From: Bacteroidetes bacterium SW_9_63_38
GTDB lineage: Bacteria > Bacteroidota > Rhodothermia > Rhodothermales > Salinibacteraceae
NCBI GenBank assembly: GCA_003022435.1
Contig: PXUA01000013.1
Span: 16,468 to 80,467, forward strand
Reading direction: 5' to 3'
Length of the DNA: 64,000 nt
The stretch's first letter is position 1; each line of letters starts with the position of its first letter. This document shows positions 17,239 to 25,392 of the stretch, piece after piece. A program made the translations under genes and the position numbers. The notes below the pieces were generated by a model. The model was not told the DNA's origin. It saw nothing but the letters and a program-made list of their open reading frames with translations, and made no database searches.

Positions 17239-18330
17239 GTGACCCCGAGCGCTGAACATGCGGACGATTCCAACGAGGAGCGGCCTGCTCTCAGTGAGCG
17301 GGAGCGCACCATTTTGCGCCTCGTCGTCGAAAAGTTTGTGGACGCCGCCGGTCCGGTCGGGTCCCGGTCGCTGGCGAAAGAGAGTTCACTGGACCTCAGC
17401 GCGGCCTCGATTCGCAACACCATGGCGGACCTTGAGGACATGGGGTACCTGGGACATCCCTACACCTCTGCCGGGCGCGTGCCGACGCGACTGGGGTACC
17501 GCACCTTCGTCGACGAGCTCATGAACACGCCCGAGCTTACGGAGGTGGAGCAAGAGATGCTCAAGATGCGTCTCGCCCGGCTCGTGAGCGATACCGACGA
17601 GTTGCTGCGCGAGAGCACGCGTCTGTTGAGTCGTCTCTCCAATCTGCTCGGCATTGCCCTTAGCCCGCGCCTCTCGACGGGTGTTCTTGACCGGCTCGAT
17701 ATTGTTCCGCTTTCGGGGTCGCGCCTGATGTTTGTTCTGAGTGTCCAGGGTGGGGTCGTCAAGACGCTTGTTCTCGAGTTCGAGTCGGACCTGGCGCGGT
17801 CCGAAATTGATCGGGTCGTCTCGATCTTGAACGAACGGCTCGCGGGGCTGACGCTCGAAGAGATTCGGGACACCCACGAGGAGCGCGTCAAGGACCTCGA
17901 CGATCAGACGGGACTCATCGAACTGATCATTGAGGAATCTCCGGGGCTGTTTAGCGAGCCGGAAGAGGGGCGTCTCGAATTCGGGGGAACGGAGAACATT
18001 CTCACCCAGCCCGAATTCCAGGAGCCGGACGACGTGCGTCGGCTTATCGAGATCATTGAGGATGAGGATCGTGTCGTTCAGGTTCTTGAGGATCTGTTCG
18101 ACTCGGATCCCAACGCCGTCGGCCAGGCGATCATCCGGATCGGAAGTGAAACCGACGAGGAGGAAATGGACTCTTACTCGATCGTCACCTCGCCATACCG
18201 ACTCGGGGACACTGTGGGAACGCTCGGGGTAATTGGGCCTACCCGCATGGACTACCCGCGGGCCGTGGCCCTCGTGAAAAATGCCGCCGGTGTCATCAAC
18301 CGATCGGGTGACTCTGAGCCGTCCGACTAA
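17239..18330 (+). CDS. hrcA: Heat-inducible transcription repressor HrcA
   Basis: A repressor of class I heat-shock genes that binds CIRCE operators in this family, 363 residues. The N-terminal winged helix (LSERERTILRLVVEKFVDAAGPVGSRSLAKE, then SAASIRNTMADLEDMGYL and PYTSAGRVPTRLGYRTFVD) matches closely. The GAF-like core contains MFVLSVQGGVVKTLVLEF and NERLAGLTLEEIR. The C-terminus has YSIVTSPYRLGDTVGTLGVIGPTRMDYPRAVALV. The start is a GTG at 17239. It heads hrcA-grpE-dnaJ, although no CIRCE inverted repeat was recognised near it. Confidence 0.95.
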   Translation: MTPSAEHADDSNEERPALSERERTILRLVVEKFVDAAGPVGSRSLAKESSLDLSAASIRNTMADLEDMGYLGHPYTSAGRVPTRLGYRTFVDELMNTPELTEVEQEMLKMRLARLVSDTDELLRESTRLLSRLSNLLGIALSPRLSTGVLDRLDIVPLSGSRLMFVLSVQGGVVKTLVLEFESDLARSEIDRVVSILNERLAGLTLEEIRDTHEERVKDLDDQTGLIELIIEESPGLFSEPEEGRLEFGGTENILTQPEFQEPDDVRRLIEIIEDEDRVVQVLEDLFDSDPNAVGQAIIRIGSETDEEEMDSYSIVTSPYRLGDTVGTLGVIGPTRMDYPRAVALVKNAAGVINRSGDSEPSD

Positions 18331-18548
18331 AGGATAATCAAAAAGCAGTCGAATGGGACTGAGAGGAGTTTTCCAACCGTCCACAAACGGCGATGATGGC
18401 CCACGGGCGATTGTGGGCTTGTGAAAACTCACACGCCTGCACCTTTCGAGACCATTCTCAGCGCCTTTCTTGATTACTGTCCCCGGCGTCTCATCCCGGC
18501 GGACGGTTGCCTTCTCCCCGCACTTGTTGCAGCTATCCCAACCAAATC

Positions 18549-19211
18549 GTGAGTACAGACCAGACCACCGGTCGTCAAAGTTCCGAAGCGAGTTCCGACG
18601 CCGATTCTCCCACCTCCGAGGCGGTTCCCGAGTCTGAGGCCGAGGCCTCGGCCGCCGATGAGGCTGCGGAGGCCGCCGGCCCGGAGCAAAAGATCGAAGA
18701 GCTCCGCGAGCGCGTCGATGAACTCGAAGAGGAGCGCGACGAGCTCAACGATCAGATGCTGCGGAAAGCGGCTGAGTTCGAGAACTATCGTCGGCGGATG
18801 GATCGCGAGAAAAAACGTCGGCACCAGTCCGGGATGCTGGAAGTCGTGGAGCCGATCCTCGAGGTGCTCGACGACTTTGAGCGTTCGATCGACGCGGCCG
18901 AGGAGTTGCAGGAGACGCAGGATCCGGAGTCGGCCTACGAGTCCCTGAAGGGCGGGGTGGAAATGGTTTTTCGGAAATTCCGGGATACCCTGGAAACCCT
19001 CGGCGTGGAGCCCATTGATGCGGAGGGGAATCCTTTTGATGAGGAGCTCCACGACGCCATGATGCGGCAGCCGTCGGACGAGGCGGAGCCGGGCACGGTC
19101 CTACAGGAGGTGCGAAAGGGATATCAGATGGGGGATCGCGTCATTCGGCACAGCCGTGTCGTCGTGGCGGCGGAGCCGTCGGAGGAGGAGACGGCCGAGG
19201 ACGAAGCGTAA
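18549..19211 (+). CDS. grpE: Co-chaperone GrpE (DnaK nucleotide-exchange factor)
   Basis: A nucleotide-exchange factor for DnaK, 220 residues. The N-terminal 50 residues are Ser/Glu/Ala-rich and disordered. They are followed by a long coiled coil (EERDELNDQMLRKAAEFENYRRRMDREK) and the beta domain (GVEPIDAEGNPFDEELHDAMM, GTVLQEVRKGYQMGDRVIRHSRVVVA). The GTG at 18549 is preferred over an earlier in-frame start at 18507, whose residues look untranslated. It is between hrcA and dnaJ. Confidence 0.95.
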   Translation: MSTDQTTGRQSSEASSDADSPTSEAVPESEAEASAADEAAEAAGPEQKIEELRERVDELEEERDELNDQMLRKAAEFENYRRRMDREKKRRHQSGMLEVVEPILEVLDDFERSIDAAEELQETQDPESAYESLKGGVEMVFRKFRDTLETLGVEPIDAEGNPFDEELHDAMMRQPSDEAEPGTVLQEVRKGYQMGDRVIRHSRVVVAAEPSEEETAEDEA

Positions 19212-19272
19212 CGGGCCGCCTGTACGGCCTTTGGGGACGACCGCGTTTTTCTGAACTGAAGAGACTCGACAC

Positions 19273-20418
19273 ATGCCGAGCGATTACTACGACGTTCTTG
19301 GGGTCGATTCGGACGCCTCGCAGGACGAAATCAAGAAGGCCTACCGGAAGAAAGCGATGGAGTACCATCCGGACCGCAATCCGGACGATCCGGAGGCCGA
19401 GCAAAAGTTCAAACAGGCATCCGAGGCGTACGATGTGCTCTCGGATCCGGAGACCCGGAAACGGTACGACCGGTACGGGCAGGACGGGCTCGGCCAGAGC
19501 GGGGGCGGCCGTCGGGGCGGCCAAGGCTTCCAGGACATCGAGGACATTTTCAGCGCCTTCGATGACATCTTCGGCGGGGGGCAGCAGCAGCGGTCGCGGC
19601 GGCAGCGAGGACGTCCCGGCAGCGACCTGCGCGTCACGCTTCCGCTCTCGCTCGAAGAGATTGCCGAGGGCACCGAGAAAAACATCAAGGTCCGCAAGTT
19701 CCTGGCCTGTGAGACCTGTGACGGGACCGGCGCGAAGGGGGGCATGGAGGGCGAGAACTATGTGATGTGCCCCAAGTGCGACGGCACTGGGGAGGTGCGG
19801 CAGGTGTCGCGCTCCGTCTTCGGACAGTTTGTGAACGTGCAGGCTTGCCCGCGCTGCAACGGAGAGGGACGCATTATCGAGAACCCCTGCGAGGACTGTG
19901 AGGGCGAGGGCCGCATTGAGGGTGAGGATACGGTCTCAGTGACGGTGCCGGCCGGCGTGATGGATGGCAACTACCTCACAATCTCCGACGCCGGCAACGC
20001 AGGGATCCGCGGCGGTGTCCCGGGCGATCTGCGGATCGAAATTGAGGAGCGAGAACACGAACACTTCGTGCGGGACGGTCTCGACATTTACTACGACGTA
20101 TACCTCTCTTTTCCGGAGGCGGCCCTCGGCACGGAGGTGGACGTGCCGACGCTGGAAGGGCACGCGCGACTAGAGGTGGAGGCCGGGGTGCAGGCTGGTA
20201 AGATTCTCCGGATGCGCAGCCGCGGCGTTCCGGACCTGGAGGGGAGCGGCAAGGGAGATCAACTCATCCGCATCCACGTCTGGACGCCGCAGGACCTTAC
20301 CGACGAAGAGATGCAGATTCTGGAGGAACTCCGGAATCATGACACCTTCCAGCCGCACCCAGGGGACACAGAGACTGAAAAGTCATTCTTCCGTCGCGTA
20401 TCGGACGCGTTCTCGTAA
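19273..20418 (+). CDS. dnaJ: Chaperone protein DnaJ
   Basis: A type I J-domain co-chaperone of DnaK, 381 residues. The J domain (residues 1-70) has the HPD motif in YHPDRNPDD. It is followed by a Gly-rich region ([12 protein letters not shown]) and the zinc domain with four CxxCxGxG repeats ([32 protein letters not shown]). The C-terminal substrate-binding domains end at [13 protein letters not shown]. All functional motifs are intact. It is last in hrcA-grpE-dnaJ; dnaK itself is not in the window. Confidence 0.97.
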   Translation: MPSDYYDVLGVDSDASQDEIKKAYRKKAMEYHPDRNPDDPEAEQKFKQASEAYDVLSDPETRKRYDRYGQDGLGQSGGGRRGGQGFQDIEDIFSAFDDIFGGGQQQRSRRQRGRPGSDLRVTLPLSLEEIAEGTEKNIKVRKFLACETCDGTGAKGGMEGENYVMCPKCDGTGEVRQVSRSVFGQFVNVQACPRCNGEGRIIENPCEDCEGEGRIEGEDTVSVTVPAGVMDGNYLTISDAGNAGIRGGVPGDLRIEIEEREHEHFVRDGLDIYYDVYLSFPEAALGTEVDVPTLEGHARLEVEAGVQAGKILRMRSRGVPDLEGSGKGDQLIRIHVWTPQDLTDEEMQILEELRNHDTFQPHPGDTETEKSFFRRVSDAFS

Positions 20419-20554
20419 CGTCTGTGTCGTGCCCCGAACGGGCCCGACGAGTCGTCGTATCGATCTGTGGAAGCGCGGCTGATTCTGCACTGTCTGACTG
20501 TTGCCTGGTCGCGTTCTTCGGGGCCGTGCTCTGTTCCACTGATCGCCGTCGTTC

Positions 20555-21100
20555 ATGCCCGAGCCCGTTGAGGGTACCGCGTTTCGAACTGCGATGCGTC
20601 GCGTCCCATCTCCCGTTGTTGTGGCGACAGCCCAGGGAGACGAGGACGCACGGGGCATCACCATCGGTTCGTTCACGAGTGTTGCTCTGGATCCTCCTCT
20701 TGTGAGTTTCAACGTGGGCCGTGAATCCCGCATGTACGAGGTCATGGAAGAGTGTACACAGTACGTGGTTCACGTCCTTTCCGAGCACCAGGCTCATCTC
20801 GCTACGCGTTTTGCGGAGCCCGGCCTGACGGGGCACGAGCAGTTCCAGCCTGTTCCTACAACGCACGACAAGCACGGGACCCCCTTGCTGGAAGGGGTCA
20901 CGGCCCGCTTTCGATGCATGCCCCACAGCTCGATTCCCGCGGGCGACCATACGCTCTACGTGGGGCTCGTCGTCGACATCGAGACGCCCCCCGATCAGGG
21001 CGCTGTGCTGTACTACAAGAGCAACTACCGGGGCGTGGGCAAGGAACTACCGTCGACCGAGTTGTCGCCGGTGAACCGGGTATCCAGCGATTCGTCCTGA
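20555..21100 (+). CDS. Flavin reductase-like domain protein
   Basis: An FMN-binding split-barrel protein of the flavin reductase/HpaC-like family, 181 residues. The fold signature is FRTAMRRVPSPVVVATAQGDEDARGITIGSFTSVALDPPLVSFNV, followed by VHVLSEHQAHLATRFA and HTLYVGLVVDIE. Family members reduce free flavin with NAD(P)H for a partner oxygenase. No partner gene is visible nearby, so the substrate is unknown. The last 76 bp overlap the 3' end of the converging TIGR02757 gene. Confidence 0.85.
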   Translation: MPEPVEGTAFRTAMRRVPSPVVVATAQGDEDARGITIGSFTSVALDPPLVSFNVGRESRMYEVMEECTQYVVHVLSEHQAHLATRFAEPGLTGHEQFQPVPTTHDKHGTPLLEGVTARFRCMPHSSIPAGDHTLYVGLVVDIETPPDQGAVLYYKSNYRGVGKELPSTELSPVNRVSSDSS

Positions 21101-21870
21101 GCGCCCACCCCGAAGAAGGCGAAGTCGTAACGGGCGGGGTCGTCGGCACAGAAGTGACGACAGACGGTTGTGAGGCGGCGCACTGCTTTCCAGTCGTTGG
21201 TTTTCCGGTCAAGGAGGCCCAGGGCACGCGCCTGACGCCCCACGTGCACATCTATCGGCAGCATCAGCTCCGCCGGATCGAGGCAGGCCCAGATCCCGAG
21301 GTCCACCGGTCCGGCGCGTACCATCCAGCGCAGGTACATGTTGAGCCGCTTGCAGGCGCTGCCGGCCTCCGGGCGGGCCAGGTGCTTGCGCAGTCGTTGC
21401 GGCGTGTCGTCGTGGAGGGTGAGGAGCGTCGTGCTCACGCCCTGAAGCATCGCCGCGACCGGGGAGGCGTCCTCGGAGTCTGAGGGACGATGGGCCGCGA
21501 ACAGCGCCTCGACGGAGTCGTGGCGGTCGAGGGCCGTGCTCAGGTTGCGGGTGAGCCACACGGCGTCGATGGGTTGAAAGGTGCGGTGGACAAACCCGTT
21601 GAGGGCTTCCGCATCGCGATCGGGGGCGAACGAACGGACGAACTTGTGCGGTGCGTAGTCCATGCGCTCGCACAGCTCCTTCAGCTTACGCAGCATCACG
21701 TCCCGGCGGCCCCACGCCAGCAGCGCCGCGTACAGCCCAATCACTTCCTGGTCGGCCGGATCGTCGAAGGCATGGGGAATCGAGATGGGATCCTCGTCAA
21801 TGAAGGCGGGCGTCTCATACCGCTTGGCCAGCCGATCAAGGTATGATTGCAGTTCAGATAGGGTAGCCAC
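21025..21870 (-). CDS. TIGR02757 (DUF2400) family protein
   Basis: A protein of 281 residues matching the uncharacterised TIGR02757/DUF2400 family, common in Bacteroidota and related phyla. Recognised segments are DPISIPHAFDDPADQEVIGLYAALLAWGRR, FVHRTFQPIDAVWLTRNL, KRLNMYLRWMVR, and VDLGIWACLDPAELMLPIDVHVGRQARALGL. No catalytic function is assigned; some similarity to HhH glycosylase-type helices has been suggested. Its C-terminal 25 codons overlap the flavin reductase-like gene on the opposite strand, so one of the two C-termini is unusual. Confidence 0.85.
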   Translation of the reverse strand: MATLSELQSYLDRLAKRYETPAFIDEDPISIPHAFDDPADQEVIGLYAALLAWGRRDVMLRKLKELCERMDYAPHKFVRSFAPDRDAEALNGFVHRTFQPIDAVWLTRNLSTALDRHDSVEALFAAHRPSDSEDASPVAAMLQGVSTTLLTLHDDTPQRLRKHLARPEAGSACKRLNMYLRWMVRAGPVDLGIWACLDPAELMLPIDVHVGRQARALGLLDRKTNDWKAVRRLTTVCRHFCADDPARYDFAFFGVGAQDESLDTRFTGDNSVDGSSLPTPR

Positions 21871-22056
21871 GGAAATCGGGAAAATCGGTGATCGGAATGT
21901 AAAGGAAGGCGGAAGGGGGAATTGAATGCCCTTGAACCCACAGGGAAATTAGATACTTCGTGCTCTTTTCACGGTGATACCTCTTTTAATGTGGGGGGAA
22001 ATGATGTCTTTCTGTACGCTGGAAGAGTCGGGTGAAAAAAGAATTGCTGTAACCGA

Positions 22057-22080
22057 TTTACTGGAAGCTGTTCCAGTAAA
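22057..22080. promoter_or_regulatory. Perfect 10+10 bp inverted repeat upstream of amt
   Basis: TTTACTGGAA-GCTG-TTCCAGTAAA sits in the A/T-rich stretch 21960-22170, about 160 bp before the transporter start. It may be an operator for a nitrogen or stress regulator. A terminator role is less likely because no gene precedes it on this strand. Confidence 0.5.
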
Positions 22081-22146
22081 ATAGTTTTGCCTTCATTGGT
22101 AAAAAGCTAAGTTCCTAACCTGTAATCACTTACAAGGAAACAAAAT

Positions 22147-22180
22147 TTGACTATGTAGGGCGGATGGCTTAGTTACTTTG
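22147..22180 (+). promoter_or_regulatory. Possible Bacteroidota-type promoter of amt
   Basis: TTGAC (about 22148) is followed, roughly 20 bp later, by TTACTTTG (22173-22180). This resembles the TTG / TAnnTTTG boxes of Bacteroidota housekeeping promoters, with one mismatch. Transcription would start near 22187, which favours the ATG at 22238 over earlier starts. Confidence 0.35.
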
Positions 22181-22237
22181 GTGAGTCAAAAAGAAAAGAA
22201 GCCGCTCGACTCTTCCCACGAACCATTCCATGTTCTC

Positions 22238-23653
22238 ATGTCCACGGCTCTTCGCGTGTTCTGGCTTGTCCTGTTTGGAGGAGGCATAGCGGCCCCGGCG
22301 TTCGGCGGCGAACTCGGCGGAACCCCCTCGCAGGTGGAAATCGCACAGACGCGCCTGGACTACGTCTGGACGGTCTTCGCGGCGATCCTGGTCTTCTTCA
22401 TGCAGGCGGGGTTTTCGCTCGTCGAATCCGGCTTCTCGCGGGCCCGGAACGCCGTTAACATCATCATGAAGAACTTTATGGACGCGTCGGCCGGGATTCT
22501 GTCGTTTTTCATTATCGGCTTCGGGATCATGTTCGGCACGTCCTGGGCGGGGCTGATCGGCACCGACGGCTTTGCGCTGATCGGCCTCGGGGACCAGCCG
22601 CAGTCTTGGGCCTACGCGTTCTGGTTTTTCCAGGCAGTGTTTGCAGCGACCTCGGCGACGATCGTTTCGGGCGCGGTCACGGACCGCATCAAGTTTAGCG
22701 GATACCTGGTGTTCACCATTGTCATGACCGCGCTGATTTACCCGATCTTCGGGGCCTGGGCCTGGGGCGGTCTCTTCAACGGCGGCGGCTGGCTGGAGAG
22801 CCTCGGATTCATTGACTTTGCCGGTTCGACGGTCGTCCACAGCGTGGGCGGCTGGGCCGCGCTGGCCGGAGCGATCGTTGTCGGGCCGCGCGTGGGGAAG
22901 TATAAGGAAGACGGTACGCCGACGGAGATGGCCAGCCACAACCTTCCCTTCGCGGCGCTCGGGGTCTTTATCCTCTGGCTCGGATGGTTTGGGTTCAACG
23001 CCGGGTCGACGACGGCGGGGACGACGGCCATCGCGAAGATTGCGATGAACACGTTTGCGGCGGCCGGGGCCGGGGCCATCGCAGCTCTGGCAACGACCTG
23101 GCTCGACCGCGGAAGGCCCAACCCCACCATGACGCTCAACGGCGTATTGGCCGGACTGGTGGCCATCACGGCCGGATGCTCGGTTCTGAGCCTGCCCTTC
23201 GCCATCCTGACGGGGGCCATTGCCGGCCCGCTGATGGTGTACGCCACCCGCGGGCTGGAATGGGTCGTGGATGATCCGGTGGGCGCCATTGCGGTGCACG
23301 GCGTCTGCGGGGCGTGGGGCACACTCGCGGCGGGCCTTTTCCGGATCAACGCCTTCAGCTGGGAGCAGGTGGGCATCCAGTTCATCGGCATTGCCGCGGC
23401 CTTCCTCTGGGCCTTTCCGATGAGCTTCCTCGTGTTCAGCCTGATCGATCAGGCCATTGGGCTTCGGATTACGCTGCTCGACAAGGCGATTGGCCTTCTT
23501 CAGAAGGACGGCGGGGGGCGAACGCTCGGCCTTGACCGTCTGGAGCACGATGTCGAGGCCTACCCGGAATTCGTGACGGCCGAGGAGCAGTCCCGACCGG
23601 ACGCAGCGCCGAGCGCGGGCACGGAGCGATCCCGGCAGCCGGTGGCGTCCTAA
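22238..23653 (+). CDS. amt: Ammonium transporter (Amt family)
   Basis: An inner-membrane ammonium channel of 471 residues. A signal peptide-like start (FWLVLFGGGIAAPAFGGE) is followed by 11 predicted membrane helices. Family motifs are FMQAGFSLVESGFSRARNAVNIIMKN, ATSATIVSGAVTDRIKF, the first pore His in TVVHSVGGWAALAGAIVVGPR, FGFNAGST, and the second pore His in AIAVHGVCGAWGTLAAGLF. The cytosolic tail is about 45 residues and acidic. In-frame TTG/GTG codons at 22178/22181 are alternatives; the ATG at 22238 fits the probable promoter and signal peptide. No glnK/glnB gene is adjacent, which is atypical. Confidence 0.94.
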   Translation: MSTALRVFWLVLFGGGIAAPAFGGELGGTPSQVEIAQTRLDYVWTVFAAILVFFMQAGFSLVESGFSRARNAVNIIMKNFMDASAGILSFFIIGFGIMFGTSWAGLIGTDGFALIGLGDQPQSWAYAFWFFQAVFAATSATIVSGAVTDRIKFSGYLVFTIVMTALIYPIFGAWAWGGLFNGGGWLESLGFIDFAGSTVVHSVGGWAALAGAIVVGPRVGKYKEDGTPTEMASHNLPFAALGVFILWLGWFGFNAGSTTAGTTAIAKIAMNTFAAAGAGAIAALATTWLDRGRPNPTMTLNGVLAGLVAITAGCSVLSLPFAILTGAIAGPLMVYATRGLEWVVDDPVGAIAVHGVCGAWGTLAAGLFRINAFSWEQVGIQFIGIAAAFLWAFPMSFLVFSLIDQAIGLRITLLDKAIGLLQKDGGGRTLGLDRLEHDVEAYPEFVTAEEQSRPDAAPSAGTERSRQPVAS

Positions 23654-23712
23654 CCGTCGGTGAGAAGCGCGACGTTTTCTGTAACGAGTCTTACATTTGG
23701 CAACGTTCCTGA

Positions 23713-23744
23713 AGAGGCCTCTCTCGCGAGGGGCCTCTTTTTTT
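23713..23744 (+). terminator. Rho-independent terminator after amt
   Basis: An 11 bp stem (AGAGGCCTCTC at 23713-23723 with GAGGGGCCTCT at 23728-23738, one G-U pair), a TCGC loop and seven T residues. It lies 60 bp after the amt stop. The rest of 23654-24041 shows nothing recognisable. Confidence 0.92.
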
Positions 23745-24041
23745 GAGTTCAATCCTGTAATCGGTTGTAAGCGGTACGTAGAATGCCGCAGTGGAGGGCC
23801 GTCATTGAGTCCTTGTTCGTACGACTGCTCGAACGAACGCGAGGCTGCGGCACAGAATCGTGACGAGCGAGCGTTCGCGAGGCATTTTTTGTCCCCACCG
23901 CTGACTCGACGACAATTGATCTCCTACGGAACGCAGGGGTTCTCTCCGCACTGGTGCTCGTCGTCGCCGGAGTCGGCCTTCAAGTAGCGTACAGGAACTT
24001 CTGGGCGGCCGGGACGAAGGACGTTTCCGAGATCGCCCTTT

Positions 24042-24941
24042 GTGGATGGCATCCGTTCCCCCGTGGCTGGACACTCCTCCTCCGGTTCATCGATCAACGC
24101 CCGAGGATGGAGAGATGGCGTCCTCCACGACCCACTGCCCGTCGGGGGCATCGCCGTCGCCCTGATGCTGGGGACCGGTGCGCTCGGCGACGTGCCAGTG
24201 TCGTCGCCGCTCCTTCTCGCGGCCTTCTGCGGGGCTGCTGTGGTGTACGGAGTGGATCGGGCCGTTGTGGCGGCGCCGGAAGATGCGTGGAACCGGCCGG
24301 GTCGCGCCCGATGGATGAAAGCCCATCGGACGTGGCTGTACGTAGAAGCGGTCGTCCTCAGTATTGCTGGAGGGCTCGCGCTCAGTGCCCTTGCACCCGC
24401 CACCGTGGCGTGGAGCGTGGGGCTTGCCGGGCTCGGCGGGCTTCATCTCGCCTCGGGAGGGACGGGGCGGCCCGTCGGCGGGTTGGGGATGGGGATCGGC
24501 AAACCGCTCGTTGTTGCGGGGGCGTGGGCGCTGGGGGCCGCGATTCTGCCTGTCGTCGAGGCTGGGGGGGCTCTGGACGCGACCGTCTGGGGAGTGGCCG
24601 GGTACCGGTTCCTCTTCGTGCTGCCGAATGTGCTGTTGTCGGACTGGGGGGACCGGGCGGGCGACCGCGCGGCGGGCCTGGCGTCCTGGACGAGGTGGGG
24701 AACGGAACGCGGGCTCCGCTGGGCGTCGACCGTGATGCTGGTCGGGGCGATGACCGGGGCCGTCGGGGCGAGCTGGTGGGGGACGCGGCCGCTGCTTTGG
24801 GGCGTCGATGCGGTGGGGCCGCTTCTGATGCTGGGAGCTGTCTGGGGAGTCGATCCACAGAGATCAGCGCACCGCTTCCTTCTGGACGCCATTGTGGCGT
24901 GGCCGGGCGTGACGGCGCTGGTGGCGGCATTCGCAAGCTGA
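24042..24941 (+). CDS. UbiA-like polytopic membrane protein
   Basis: A 299-residue membrane protein with about eight hydrophobic segments. It resembles UbiA-type prenyltransferases in layout. A first motif lies after the second helix (VVYGVDRAVVAAPEDAWNRP). The second, Asp-rich motif is LLSDWGDRAGDRAAG, like the usual D-x3-D-x3-D. The first motif lacks the full NDxxDxxxD pattern, so the substrate and activity are uncertain. No pathway partner lies next to it. The start could be the ATG at 24042 or a later codon near VLHDPLPVGG. Confidence 0.6.
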   Translation: MDGIRSPVAGHSSSGSSINARGWRDGVLHDPLPVGGIAVALMLGTGALGDVPVSSPLLLAAFCGAAVVYGVDRAVVAAPEDAWNRPGRARWMKAHRTWLYVEAVVLSIAGGLALSALAPATVAWSVGLAGLGGLHLASGGTGRPVGGLGMGIGKPLVVAGAWALGAAILPVVEAGGALDATVWGVAGYRFLFVLPNVLLSDWGDRAGDRAAGLASWTRWGTERGLRWASTVMLVGAMTGAVGASWWGTRPLLWGVDAVGPLLMLGAVWGVDPQRSAHRFLLDAIVAWPGVTALVAAFAS

Positions 24942-25010
24942 ACTCCGAGGTCGACGGAAGACGGCGCTGCTGCCGCGTTCGGCCGTCTGTGCTGGGAGAG
25001 TGCAGGCGTT

Positions 25011-25080
25011 TGTGAGTGTGTGGGTATGTGGGTGTGTGGGTACGAGAGGGGCGAGAGGCGAAAAGCGAGGGGCGAAGGGC
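25011..25080 (+). repeat. G/T- then G/A-rich simple-sequence spacer
   Basis: Irregular repeats of GTGTGTGGGTAT type pass into GAGGGGCGAGAGGCGA-type units. It begins about 70 bp after the UbiA-like stop and is one of four such spacers in 24.9-29.2 kb. Confidence 0.6.
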
Positions 25081-25127
25081 TGGACAATTGTAGCTTAGAA
25101 ATGCTCCGGGGAGGAGGCGCGTGTGCC

Positions 25128-25296
25128 TACCGATACGTGAATAGATTTGTAAACTCCGCTTCTTGCTTACGGCTGCACACGGTCCAGGAGATTTGGATCT
25201 CCAGCAATCTAGGACTCCCAAGATCTTGCCGGACGAGTCCGGCTGATCTCCAATCTTTTGGGGAAAATGGTTTACGTATTTTCTCACGGATCGGTA
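25128..25296 (-). mobile_element. MITE-like repeat B, copy 1 (169 bp, with extra internal segment)
   Basis: Bounded by TACCGATACGTGAA and TCACGGATCGGTA, the same terminal inverted repeats as the copies at 44999 and 63365 but in reverse orientation. An extra internal block of about 70 bp includes ATCTTTTGGGGAAA (25253-25266), which is also found in repeat family A. It ends 24 bp before the first recognisable asnS codon. Confidence 0.7.
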
Positions 25297-25392
25297 TGAT
25301 CGATCACGCCTGCCCAGAATGAGCGGGCGCCCGGTGGGTACGAGCTGCAGGTCGAGTCCCTTTCCACGATCGGCACGTCCGGCGACTACCCG

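Noticed and set aside
18398..18420. GCCCAC/GTGGGC hairpin after hrcA as a terminator
   Set aside because: Only a 6-bp stem with no T-run; too weak to call.
22169..23752. Very long open frame (527 codons) antisense to amt
   Set aside because: It is a high-GC shadow of a well-supported transporter: Arg/Pro/Gly-rich, with no recognisable motif.
25128..25296. Target-site duplications flanking family B copies
   Set aside because: The flanking bases of the three copies were compared and no consistent direct duplication was visible, so none is claimed.
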